64,000 nt of DNA, from assembly GCA_963930775.1 (NCBI GenBank), contig OZ005692.1, positions 1,288,135-1,352,134 of the forward strand, given 5' to 3'. Numbering within the stretch: position 1 is the stretch's first letter; every line of letters starts with the position of its first letter. The notes under the pieces were generated by a model, which ran no database searches, was not told where the DNA came from, and was given only the letters and a program-made list of their open reading frames with translations. The DNA comes from Cliona cf. orientalis (taxonomy: Eukaryota; Porifera; Demospongiae; Clionaida; Clionaidae). The position numbers were made by a program, and so were the translations under genes. This document shows positions 1 to 13,049 of the stretch, piece by piece.

Positions 1-260
1 ATGTCCGATCACATGATCTGGCTTTACAGCTTGTTCTGCATCGCAGCCATTAATTTTTGCGAGAGCTAAATTTGAAGAAGCTAAATCTCCACCATCGTAC
101 CGAGTTTCAGTTAGCGAAACAACGCCCCTCTTCTCTTTCCAACTAGATTTGAATTGTAAGTTAAGAAGACTTATCAGAGATGATGTATGCATCAAGGTCA
201 AAAAGTGGGTGTGTCTGGTTTATCATGTAATTTTTCTCTTTTACTAGTCCGTCGTTACTA
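1..260. other. 5' flank of first kinase-kelch gene, no gene seen
   Basis: No coding region, RNA gene or repeat could be supported here. It is the upstream flank of the gene starting at 261 and probably holds its promoter and 5' UTR. It does not obviously match the 5' flanks of the other two kinase-kelch copies. Confidence 0.5.
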
Positions 261-2474
261 ATGGCTGAGATACCAAAATATCAATTCAAGAAGGTGCAAC
301 TTCTCAAGGATCAATCCCTTGGCATTGGATCTTATGGAGCTGTCTGTAAAGCAAAATGTGATGACCTCCGCTGTGCTGCTAAAATCATCCACCCTACCCT
401 ATTCGATCCGAATGCACTACAGCAAGTTGCCCCTCAAAGAGAGCACAGACTGCCCATTAGACGCTTTGAGCAGGAGTGTGAGTTCATGAGTGCCATAAGA
501 CACCCCAACATCGTCCAGTACCTGGGCATGTTCAGAGACACCGACACACGCTTGCCCGTGCTCCTAATGGAGCTGATGGACGACAGCTTGACCCACTTCC
601 TGGAAAGCTCTACACAGCCAATTCCCTACCATATCCAAATCAATATCTGCCACGATGTCACTCTAGCGCTATCATTTCTCCATTCCAACAAAATCGTCCA
701 CAGAGATCTCTCCAGCAACAACGTTCTCTTGCGTGGAAATATCCTAGCCAAAGTGACTGACTTTGGAATGGCAAGGCTGGGTGACATTAATCCTCAAGCA
801 ACTCGTCTCACCAGCACCATGTGTCCCGGCACTGATGTCTACATGCCTCCAGAAGCTGTTCAAGATAAACCAGTGTACACAGAAAAGATCGACTGCTTCT
901 CATGTGGTGTCATAATTGTCCAAATGTTGACACGAGAGTTTCCAAAACCAGGAGATCGACTGCAGGAGATAGAATTGAGCCATCCAGGAATAAGAGCTGG
1001 AACTGTGTTAGTACGTATACCAGAAGTTGAGCGTCGACAAAACCACATTGGCCAAGTTGATCCAAACCACTCCCTCCTACCAATTGCACTCGATTGTCTA
1101 AAGGATAAAGACGGCGAACGTCCTTCAGCTCATCAGCTTTGTGAGAGAGTAGCTGGTCTGAAAGGAATGCCCACATACAGAGACAGTGCTAGAGCTGTTG
1201 AGGATAGTAGAGATGAGGTCATTCGATCACAAGCAACTAGTATGGAAGAAAAAGATCGTACTATACCATCAAAAGAGGAAGAGATTCAGCAAATGAGACA
1301 GCAACTTCAAGAGAAGGATCGACACCTGAGACAACTACAGCAAGAAAGAGATCAAGCCAATAGACAACTACAGCAAGAAAGTGATCAAAATTTACAAAAA
1401 GAGAGACAACTTCAAGAGAAACAGAGACAACTTGGACGTGTAAACCAGCAGCTAGAAGCCAGTGAACAAGTGGTAGCTCAGTTTGAGAGACGAATCGCTG
1501 AACTGGAACAGCAACTTAGTCAGAGAGAGCAGCAAAAGACAAAAGCCAGCAGCAGAGAAAAGGAGCTGACCAGCTTCAAACTGACATGGAGGGAGGGAAA
1601 GAGGATGCCACATGAAATTCCTAGACTATGTGATGCTGTTGTGGATGGCAATAAAGTGTACATCATGGATGGAGGATTAAAGAAGATACATTCTTATAAT
1701 GTCACCAATGACAGCTGGTCTCAATTACCAGACTGTGTTCTTACTTATTGTCCATTAGCAATAATTGATGGCTTACTCACTACTATAGGAGGATACCACC
1801 CCGATTTATATTACAATGAGCTGTTTAGCCTCACTGGAGAAGGCAGTGGTAGGAGATGGACTAAGATATTCCCACCCATGCCTACCAAGAGGATGTATGC
1901 AGCTGCAGTGTGCAGTAGAAGTATGCTATTAGTGGTTGGAGGGATGAGTGACGAAGTACTATCAACTGTGGAAGTGATGAATATTGAACATCACCAGTGG
2001 TCCACTGCTGCCAGTCTACCTGAGCCAATGTTCCATACATCTTTAGCAGTCTGTGGGGAGCAAATTTATATGCTGGGCGGAGTTAACAAATACCGTTCAA
2101 ATCCTAAATCAGTATACACCAGTTCAGTGAGTGCCCTCCTCCAGTCCTGTTCACTAGAAGCAAATTTTAAGAGAGCATCTTTGGTAGACAAACACAGTGA
2201 CTGTGTATGGAGACGAATTGCTGATTTACCAGTTATACATTCCACTTGTCAGTCTTTTCGTGGTCGACTGCTGGCAATTGGTGGGAACATGGACTTAGGA
2301 GAATGCACCACAGCTGTTTACATGTACCATTCACCTACCAACTCCTGGGAAATAGCGAGTCACATGAAAACTGGTCGGTATTGTTGCTTTGCAGCCGTCC
2401 TCCCTGACAATGAACTGATTGTAGTGGCTGGTGGTTGCGACAGCAATACAGTGGAAGTTGCTAGTGTTATCTAG
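261..2474 (+). CDS. Protein kinase / coiled-coil / kelch-repeat protein, copy 1
   Basis: A single-exon 737 aa intracellular protein with no signal peptide or membrane segment. The kinase domain spans about residues 15-300: glycine loop GIGSYG (21-26), ATP-binding Lys41 in AAK, catalytic HRDLSSNN (147-154), DFG (167-169) and MPPEA (195-199). All key catalytic residues are present, so activity is expected. The HRDLSSNN loop resembles tyrosine-kinase-like or tyrosine kinases, but substrate class cannot be settled by eye. Residues about 315-430 are a Glu/Gln/Arg-rich coiled coil, likely for oligomerisation. Residues about 440-737 hold kelch motifs with Gly-Gly pairs and spaced Trp/Tyr, expected to fold as a beta-propeller for partner binding. 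Two close paralogues lie on the minus strand at 16844-19453 and 31147-33489. The ATG at 261 was chosen because MAE(I/V)xKYQF is conserved in all three. The 3' end converges on the RASSF-like gene, 279 bp away. Confidence 0.9.
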   Translation: MAEIPKYQFKKVQLLKDQSLGIGSYGAVCKAKCDDLRCAAKIIHPTLFDPNALQQVAPQREHRLPIRRFEQECEFMSAIRHPNIVQYLGMFRDTDTRLPVLLMELMDDSLTHFLESSTQPIPYHIQINICHDVTLALSFLHSNKIVHRDLSSNNVLLRGNILAKVTDFGMARLGDINPQATRLTSTMCPGTDVYMPPEAVQDKPVYTEKIDCFSCGVIIVQMLTREFPKPGDRLQEIELSHPGIRAGTVLVRIPEVERRQNHIGQVDPNHSLLPIALDCLKDKDGERPSAHQLCERVAGLKGMPTYRDSARAVEDSRDEVIRSQATSMEEKDRTIPSKEEEIQQMRQQLQEKDRHLRQLQQERDQANRQLQQESDQNLQKERQLQEKQRQLGRVNQQLEASEQVVAQFERRIAELEQQLSQREQQKTKASSREKELTSFKLTWREGKRMPHEIPRLCDAVVDGNKVYIMDGGLKKIHSYNVTNDSWSQLPDCVLTYCPLAIIDGLLTTIGGYHPDLYYNELFSLTGEGSGRRWTKIFPPMPTKRMYAAAVCSRSMLLVVGGMSDEVLSTVEVMNIEHHQWSTAASLPEPMFHTSLAVCGEQIYMLGGVNKYRSNPKSVYTSSVSALLQSCSLEANFKRASLVDKHSDCVWRRIADLPVIHSTCQSFRGRLLAIGGNMDLGECTTAVYMYHSPTNSWEIASHMKTGRYCCFAAVLPDNELIVVAGGCDSNTVEVASVI

Positions 2475-2753
2475 TGTCAGGAGTACATGTACTTAGTGTG
2501 CATAGTAAACAATAGTCTAGAATTGTTCAGAAATGAGCCCCATCACTGACTAGTACAATGTCGTAATAATAATAATTATTATTATACAGCTGGTCGATGA
2601 AATTGCCTGGACCATTCATTTAACATGACTGAGACAGTTGTGCTATATAGACAGACAATACACCAAGTATTATCAGGGAATAATTAATAATAATAATATT
2701 ATTATACACAGCACCAATTATTAGATCTCTTGCTAAAACACAAGAAAATTCAA

Positions 2754-5700
2754 TCATACGATACTTTCTACTTTTAGTGTAGGTCTTGAGGGGGCGGGGC
2801 TACTGTTGCCCATTGTGTTCTGTCTGCCCACCGCCTCCATACACTTGTCCTTCAGGACCTGTGACACCAAATCCCTCCAAAGTTCAAATCGATGCTTCAC
2901 CTGGTGAGAAAAAAAATAGAAAAGGAGGGAGGAAATCACAATAAACAGTATGCACCTTGGATCATCAGTCGATTAATATTCTGCATGGATTAACTTAGGA
3001 GTACCGTATAGCAGGTAACTTTTGAGAGAAAAAACTTTCACGAATTTCGTGATTTTTCAGCCATCCATGAAAGTTATCTCCACAAAATTCTAGGCATGCC
3101 ACACCCATTATGCGACCAGTTTCAACATTCCGCAAAAGTTTTCTCCGCGAAATGCTCCTTTCCTACCGATCCGTGAAAGTTTTCTCCCTCGAAAATTTCC
3201 CGCTATACGGTATGCATCACATTTAACGTTCAAAATATTACTACTCAGGGGGCACTCAAACTGTCTTACCTTGCCAGCATAGATCTCTTCTTCTCTTTGA
3301 AGTATCTGTATAAAATTTGTGAGTTCTGGCAGAGTGAAGGCGTCCCACTGAATCGTGGAGTAAGTGTTGTCCCTGAGTACCAGCTTGCTGTTTCGATGAG
3401 AGCAGCTGGCATCAAGGGCTATCTCTAGTGGGTGGTCATCTTCAAATAACCGACGACCTAGAAAGAGAGGGCAGGAGAGGGGGAGAGAGAGAGAGAGAGA
3501 GAGAGAGGAAGGGGTAGGAGGGAGCGAGGAGAAGGGGGGGAGTGAAGGTGCCAAGTAAACATAAATGCAAGAGGTATTGCTTACAGTCTCCTCCATATTC
3601 TTCGTAGAGAGAGAATTTCTTAGGATTGTCAGTTACACAGAACTTCTTCAATAGTATTTGAACAAGCTGGATTATAGATAGGCAGGCAGAGAGAAGGTCA
3701 AAGTTTAAACAGAATGTGCATCGGACTACTTGAACACATCATGAACTCACCTCTTTGGTGGTTGTCAAGTTGCTGATATGCACCAGTCGGTTAGTGTCGG
3801 TTGGCAGGTAGAATGCAGTCTAAAAAAATGAAGCATCAAGTATTGATAAAAAGGTAAGGGTGATGGATGATGGATACATTAACCTCTCCCCCCTACTCTC
3901 TCTCTTTTCCCTATCTTTCTCTCTCCCCATCTCCCCCCCCCCCTTCTCTCTCTTTCTTCAATCCCTGCCTCCCTCCCTCTCCCTCCTCTCTCACCTCGAT
4001 CCCTGCCTCTAGACTGGACCTCTCTTTGACCGGTCTCATCAACCTGTACCATGACGTACGAGTGATCGCCGTGGAAACGTGTATGGGTCGCTGGACACAC
4101 ATGTGTACTCGGATGAAGCCCTGGTACTCCATAGTAGAAGGATCATTGTGCTGTAGGGTAGGGGGTGAGGTGAGATACAGGTCATAATCATGAATAGGGC
4201 AACTTTTTTGACTTGGAATTTTTTATCACAATTATCAAGCTTTTAGCATGGATACAGATACATAGATCTGTTTGTAATGGTGAAAACTTCAAGAAAAAAG
4301 GTGATTACAAGCCAGGATATGATCATAGGACGGAAATGTAATATTAAGTTAGAAGCTGCTACATATACATGTACATGTACATGTATGTACATTGCCTCCA
4401 CGAAATGCGGTGTACGGGTGCTTACCCAGGAGTGGGCACTTGCCGGGAGACTACAGTTGGCTGCTACTACAACTCACCGAGCTTTTGATGTGAATATGAT
4501 GAACTGGAGTCGTTTTTCTGTTATACTCGCGAATCTTTCTGGCCAGTTTCGTCTTTTCCGAGAGAAGCTGAGGATCAAGGGTCGAAATCAGAGCAGCTGC
4601 TGAGTAAGCACTTGTCGGCCCCGAGCTTGATGACGTCGACGATGATGTCGTTGTTGTCGTCGTCGTTGTGGTGCCGCCACTCGTAGACGATGCTGACGTC
4701 CCATTGGACGATGATGTCGTCGTATATACTGCCGCTGGTTGGTAGCGTGAGTCGGTCTGGTCGCTGTTGTTGGACTGAGAGGAGTGGCTTCGTAAATGAA
4801 CCTCGAAATCCTGTTTAGAAATATTGAAATTTATTCTCTAAATTAGAATAGAAACCACAAGGACACACAGATCACTAAACTATACCCCCTGAAGCGAAAG
4901 TAGCCCCTTTAATTATATACGGGTACATACATCTTCGCCTTCTTCAGCTGCTATTCTCTCGACATCCTCCACCTGTTTGTCGTGACTGAGGAGATCTGAC
5001 TCCAACCGAGAGGAACAGTCAATCACTACCTTCTGCTCACACTTACGATGAACTACAAAGTCACACTCTGAGGGAGGAGAGAGAGAGAGAAGGAAAAAGA
5101 GAGGAAGAGAGAGAGAGAGAGAGAGAGAGAGTATGAGCACAGGTATGTATACAATAACTTTCATATCTACATCTACATGTACATGGGTCGATCCTAGCAC
5201 AGCTAGTGTATGTATTCTGTCCCTTCATTCTCTTATGAATAGCATACTACCAAAGAGGGGACTGGTATTGTTACACACAATGACAAAAATTAATGTTGAC
5301 AAGATTATACATTCACCTCTCTTTCTCTTGTGTGCTGACAAAGCAAAAAAATTCAAAGTCCAGCCAACTTTGGATAGTACATGTACATGCATGTGTATTG
5401 TATCGATAGCACATTTTTGTAGCTGGTGCCAATAATTGTACATGTGGTACTGACAGCTAAGCAGGGTTTAGCAGTAACTAGAGCCAACTTGACAGCTAGT
5501 TAAGTGGTAACTAAGTAGAAAAATTGGCACCATATGCCAGTGCCAGTGTGTGTGTGTGTGTGGGGTGGTGGGATGGGGACGGGGGCTAGCTTAAGCACTT
5601 GGGTGTCTTTGCTATCCCATCAATGTTGGTTTATCTAGCTACATGTGCTGCATTCCCTTAGTTGAGTCAAAACACTCGTTACGCACGTCATGCACATGTA

Positions 5701-8700
5701 CATGTACTATAATGAGGAACATGTACATGTACATGTAGCTACAAGAAGGTACAACAAGTACAGGGAACCAAGTAGATATGCAAGCTAATACACAGAGGGC
5801 CTAGGGCATTAGGCACATAATGATCATTCCATTTTCACTTTAAACATAAATATTCTAATTAATGCCCACCATCACTACGTTTAATAATCAGCTAGCCAGA
5901 GCTGTCTTGTCAATAGCCTAGTACAGAAATGTCCTATTTTGGTTGTGTTTTTGCTTGGGGGTCTGTGTAAGTACATGTGTACACCGAGTTGGTGTCAAAC
6001 TGCAATCGCTCAATTTGTTCAAGTCTTGTCTTTACACACCAAGTACACATAATGTGCAGCTGCTTATACACGTACACACACATTACACATACACACAGAC
6101 AGAGAATAACTACCACAAGGAAGTGAAGGTTATCATTAGCAACAGAAAACATTGTCAGTGACAGTGAATATACAGAGGTAGGGGGGAGGGAGGGGAGGGA
6201 GAAAGAGAGAGAAAATAATGGCAGTAAACTTACATGTACTTCATGAAGTATCTTCCCCCCCCCCCCCCCCCCCCCCCCCCACCTAGTCTCTGTCATTCTC
6301 TGCTCCATAACATTGTTTAGGTGCCGTACACCAATTCATGTGTATTAAATGGCCATTCAAGGAGATATTTTGATATCCTTAGCAGAATATTAAACCATGG
6401 GCACTTCCAAAAGAGGGCAGTCACAGACTCTCAAACACTACCAACACTGTCAGCTGATACTGATATATCCACCCACCTGGACTGGGTAAGCACAATAGAG
6501 TACTATACACAAAGCTATGGATTGTTCACATTGCTGCACATGCATGCATGATTCCCTCTTTCCTGCTTTCAGTTTAGACAGGCACAGTGTATGTAGACAA
6601 ACGGACACGGACACACACAGGCATACAGCGGGAGCCCCCCCCCCCCCCCCCCCCCCCCAAATCAACTATATTCTTGTAATAGCACACCAAAAGAAGCCGT
6701 CCTGTTTCAAGGGATAGCCTTTTACGCTTTTTCTATAGTGCGCTTATCTTAGGGCAGCCCAGTAGAAGAGATTCCGCTACAATACACACCTTACGAGCCA
6801 GTAAATTTGTATACATTATCCAAATATATTCACAATTATTATGCTAGACACACTTAATATACTTGCAGTGCCCACTCATTCGGTAAGTTACCTTAGCAAC
6901 ACGTTGATGTTTTTTGCAACATCTGCCAAATCTGAACGTTTAAGCAGCACTACCCCAGCCAAGCCGAGAGGCTGTCTGCACTTACAGACTAACAAGGATC
7001 CCACGTCCCTTAATTAATAACAAGCGGCTGTCACTAATTAGCTCTTGGGATTAATTTACCCAAGCCAAAACAAACTACTGTCAACTAGGGTCAATATACA
7101 ATACATGTTTCACATAAAGTCGCAGTAATTTGGATTGCTAAATTCAAAATTTTTTGGGGCTACATTTTTAGGCATAACATTCAGTGATTACTGCTCATCA
7201 CATTAATATGATTAGGCAAAGGTTAAGTTATTAATGTGTCTGGGTATGGGAATTAGGAGCGATAGATTAAAAAACTTTCACCTTAGAAAGGGACCTCTCC
7301 CTTCCTCTACCTCCACCCCACACACTACCACCTCACACATACAAATGAACATTCTAGTCCATAATATCATGCCATCTAGTTCTCAAGGCCAGGCATCACC
7401 TAAGTGGCTCTGCCTTTTCATGGTTCAGTCTGCTCTGGTTGGAAGTTTCTCCTATATAGGCTGAGAATGGGTAAAAGCTTCCAACTATAATAATTATGTA
7501 CATCGAGAGCTCTTGTGTACATGTGAATAATTATATATTCCTGGATTGAAGTAGATCTACCACACATACTCACAGGTATGCCACACGTGCACACACATTT
7601 TCTCAGTCTGGGTCGACACAATGTATCAATGAAATAATACTAGAGCTCTCTCGAGCACAAAACCCTCGGCGTGCTGCATGGCATTAGCTACATGCTTCAA
7701 CAGTTGCATGCAGAAAAGGGGGCAGCTATTAAAAGGGCTGGGGGCAGGGCGAGACAGGGATGAGGCTAATGTTACTTGCACAGCTGTGTTATTCAAGACG
7801 GTTCAACAGCTCCTATAGCAGCAACAATTCCCTAGCGTGTTGTATCGAACTACACACTGTGGTGTTGACGTCAACTCATCCTTCCTCACTGTAGTCTAAT
7901 CTCCAATTCATGGGGACTTAGCTAGCTACATCTAGGACTATGATACAAAGCCTTGGCACAAGACTGAAGTACACTGAGCATTATTGCATGTCCAATATTA
8001 TCGCACATTGAACTCACTTGGTTTCAAGCACTATAATTCCATGCATGCATACAAGCCAGAGAGTCAAAGGGTACCACAAGAATACAGGCAGCTAAGCCGC
8101 TTAGAATTGAAAAGAAGCCACGATCGTCAAAAGCTCGCTGGTGGCGGGATTGATGCAACCGGGCATATGCGCATGCGCTGAGGGTTATAGACGTACATAC
8201 CGTATATAGTGTGCAACCTATTTATACGTTAAGTCATGCAATCGCTAGCTCGAGCAAAGTCAAGAAGCTTAGAATCGGCAAATGACGCCAAAACTGGCGA
8301 ACAAAGCGTTTTCGGAGAAATCCACACAAATCATGAATCGGGAACGCCATAAGGAACCTTGCAACACTGCAAATTGGACTCGCAAACGAGGTATGTAGCA
8401 GCTAGCGCGGTAACAGACAGACAGAAGGACAGACAGACAAACCAACTACCGTAACCCTCGCGCATGCGCCGAGGGTTAATAAATGGTGAAGATTGATGTA
8501 AACACCGCATAGAGGCGAATGTTTGGGCTGACTTGAATGGGTGCACACTTTCAATGCCAATATACACTCTCACAATTACATTACGATTATGTTCAAATTA
8601 GGCAAAACAAAAACAGAATACTGACAAAAGATTTGGCATTACATCAAGGCTCTCCATAGAAACCAATGCTTAAGTAATTACCATTACATCATCGAGTTGC

Positions 8701-10078
8701 CACCCTACAAGTTAGTGAAATGAATCCTTGGATACTGTGTAACAATTTCTTAGTTACTGTTTATAGAATTTCATTTTTAACGGGAATTCATTGTTTATAT
8801 ACTTTCTGTATAAGCTATCTAGTTACATTCACCATACTGATGCACCCAGATACATGCAACTTAACCCCTTCATCATCGAGGTTTATGAATAAAATAACCC
8901 CTTTCTCACTAAATTTCAACAATCAGAATCTGATGCCTCTTGTACACATGTAGAGATGTACATGTACAATCTATCTCCAAAGTTGGACACTATGTGTCGC
9001 CAGAAAAGCGTACAAAACTATCCCTGAAATTAGGACACCTTTATGCCAGCACAGCTACATCCCAGCTACAGAGAAACGTATAAAACTGCCCCCTGAAAAA
9101 CAATGAGGATGCCCCCGTTAATCAGGATACTTGACACTAGCTCGAGGATGTCTGCTCGTTTATGACAAAAAGGTCCACCGCCTACTTGTTTGTAGAGTGC
9201 AGTAGGTTCTCACGCTCTACATGTGCAACTACAACCACTCCAGCCAACCACCTCCCATTACACCCACCCACCCTATACCATCTCTCTCTCTCTCCCTCCC
9301 TCCCTCCCTCTCTCTCCCTCTCTCTCTCTCCCTCTCTCTCTCTCTCTTTTATTTGGACATAAACTTTAAAACACTCACATATGCACCCCTATATCAACCA
9401 CTCCAGCCGACCCATATCCCTCTATACCTTACAAACACTAGATCCACATGGATTACCATAGTGTCCCAGGCAAGTACCGCATTTAAAGGGGCCACTGTAG
9501 CAGCTTCTATACAAATGTATGGGATATTCATCCCGAGTACTAAGCGCCCATGCGGGGCAAAATCATGAGTTATGTTCAAGCGCCCATGGGCACTTACCTG
9601 AGACACTACAGTATTATACACACATGATACGTGCATACATGTACCTACCCACCTACCCCAGCGATTGAAATACTTGGTTTTCGTAATCGAATTACCAAAT
9701 CTTTATCGTTTGGCTCGCCCAGGGATTGTGACTATTTACTCGATAATTAGCGAGGATTGAGGTTCTCCCCATATTTGGAAATTGTACATTCATCAGAAAC
9801 ATAATGGTGAAATGATTGTTATGAATACAATGGATGGAATGGACTAATAGAGAACCTGTATGAATCAACTCTGTGAAAAAGTGACTGATATTGAATATGC
9901 TCAAGTATCGTGAATAGTGCAAAATAGGGAGGGAGGGAGAGAGAGATATTAAGAGAGAGAGACACAGAGGGGGAGAGAGAGAGTGAGTTATTATGTACGC
10001 CATGAATAGATGTACATGTAGGCACACTCCTTGTTTCTGTACAAACCCTCACTCATTTTAAATGAAGACGTTGAGGTC

Positions 10079-10174
<96 letters not shown>

Positions 10175-11178
10175 AGGGAGGGATTGATTAGCTTCTACTT
10201 TCCTTTCACAGAAAGGAAATTGCATCCTTATCACACAAAACACATCTGACATAGGAAAAACAACACTTCACAATATTCACATCCTCTGTATCATATACAT
10301 GGTTTGCAACTGGACATTTCAACATGGGAATACTTATACCTTAGACTGGCAGTACATATGGATAAACGTACACATGTAGAAGCAATACTATGGTTCTATT
10401 TTGGATATGTGCCAGTTTGTGTGTGTGCATTTGGACCAAAATACATCTGTTTTATATAAAACATTGCCCTTGCAATGTCTCTCGTTTTACAAGGGTCAGG
10501 GTACAATTACCCGTCGAACTGGCTACAGTAGGCTAGGCCGGGGTACATAGTAGGAGGGGTCGCTCTGTACAACATGTCGTACTGTACATGTACATGTACA
10601 TGCATGTTCACGTCCTTGAAATGTTTATGAAAGTTCGGAGGCACATGTACAAGCGATTATGAAGCCTCAAGGGAAAAACCATCCGCCAGCCAAAGTTCTA
10701 AGTACACACACATACAAGCAAGAGAGCCTCAGCACAGAGTAGATATTCTAATCATCCTCAGGGCAAGAAATTTAAGCACTGTTTGGCCCCTTCCTAAAAC
10801 AAATTCTAGTGTGTGTGTTCGATATAATAAGCATGTGCACACGTAAGAGCAGTGTTTGACGACTTATTGATCACTAGGAGTTTTGGAATGCACAGTAGTC
10901 CACACATGTCAAGTGTACAGTCAGTAGCAACAAGCTCATGTTAGACATTTCTGGGTCATTAGGTTCTGAAAGACAAAGCAATTGCAGTGACAGCCATAAA
11001 CACTTCATCAATAGCTAGTCACGGAGACATGCACTCTCAGCTACTGTGAAGGGATGGGATGAATGGAATGGATGTAACATACACCAGAAATAGCTAGACT
11101 ACACTTTACATAAAAGGTTTTTCTTACTTACAAACTATAGACTGAGTAAGAAAGAGAGGGAGAGAGGGAGAGAGGGAG

Positions 11179-11267
<89 letters not shown>

Positions 11268-12987
11268 GGAGTGGAAGAGCGAGAGAGTGTACAGGTGGGT
11301 AGATAAACACAAAAAGGAACTGTACTATATATACATCACACACTACTCACAAATGGGGGTCATAACCTTACTATACAGGAAAGGGAGATGTTTGAAAGAC
11401 ATTAGAATGGCTACACACTGTAGAAGGAAGGCAGCCTCTAATGGAGAACACTGCAATAGTCAGCATTATGCTACATGCCAGTACACACATATGCACATCC
11501 ATTGGACAATGTCATTTATGTACATGTACACCTGTATGGTTCTAGTGCACAATCAGGGGCATGGGCTGTAGATACACACAAATCAATAGCACACTTGCAT
11601 GTGTACAATATAGCTCTGAAATTCTTAGCCACCTGGTAATAGCATAACAGGATGACCTATACTCTCTAGTAACAATGAGCTGAATGCCTATAAATAGCAC
11701 CAAGAGTACACAGACAGTATACATACTCGAGCTGAAGCTGAGCATGGCATATTGACTAATTTTAGAACACACCGAGGTCTCAAAGAAGCTTCACAGGGCA
11801 AGTAAGTCAGTTTGCGCAATCCATGCAAAGGACAACATGATTACATGTATGTACATCTTCCTTATGCACACACCTCTTCTTGATAAGCAAAACTGAAAAT
11901 TGTAGCTATCTAAGTCACTAAATCTACTATATTTGTCAAATTTCTTACAAACACACCTGGTACACTACTGTACATATTGGTTGCAGCTAAGAGCAGTTAT
12001 GTACACATATATCTATATAACTCTCTAAACGTAAAGTTTGAAGGAATAGGTGTCAAAATTATACACTATGCTACTGTAACATATACATGTAGCGCTAGAT
12101 ACAGCAGCCCCCCCCCCCCAACATAATATTAATTTTATCTCCTCCAGGCTCCCCCCTCAGATCGGGTGCGGACAAGGTCACCCCCTCCCCCCACACCTAG
12201 CCAGGATTGGTGTCCACAACTATGCATTTGTGTGTGTCATGAGTGTGGCCTCTGGCAGGGCATTGATAGGCCTGTAGGAGAGGGATACGGCAAACCACAT
12301 AAACATGTGCTTCAAGCTAGATACCTGTTTTGAAATTATACACCTTTTCTCTAATTATTTTGAATATCTTTACTTGATTAACTACTCAACTGAAAAAATA
12401 ACTTGTACAGTGGAATCTCCCCATGCCACCACCAACCCCTTTGTAAAAAGAGGGTGCCCCTTTAATCAAGACCATCTTCAAAACACGAAACACGATGCCT
12501 GCATACATGTACAGTATAGGAAGGGAAGTGTACTAAATCACACTTGCATGTAATGTGCAATAAACTACACCAATTTATAGCTCTCCCTCTATCTCTCATT
12601 CGCTCACTCTCTCTCTCTCTCTCTCGCAAGGCTGTAAGTTTCATCCACTCTTCGTATATAATCATGTGATAGTATACACTCATGCACTCAATGTCATGCA
12701 TATACACACGGTATAGATTTACGTGTACAGGCAGCTAGGATTTGAGAAGCACCATCAAGTTTTTGGCAGCTGTCCATGATGGTATAGAGTTCCCTGGAAC
12801 TCAAGTGCATAATACCCACAAGATATTCGTATGTGTACATACACACACTATGTTGGCTGTGTATGTTATGGACCAGGCAGACAAGGCAAGGTAGCCCTAG
12901 AGATGAATGGCCATTGAAACCTTGGCAAGAAACACCAGTATAGAGGAGAGTTATTGACCACGGAAATAGTCCCACGATTTAATAAGC

Positions 12988-13049
<62 letters not shown>

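Noticed and set aside
261..2474. Possibility that the kinase-kelch proteins are receptors
   Set aside because: No signal peptide or membrane segment in any copy.
9281..13045. Many open frames of 60-110 codons rich in Ser/Leu/Pro or Arg/Glu
   Set aside because: They are translations of CT/GA microsatellites in an intron; no domains, no splice partners, low complexity.
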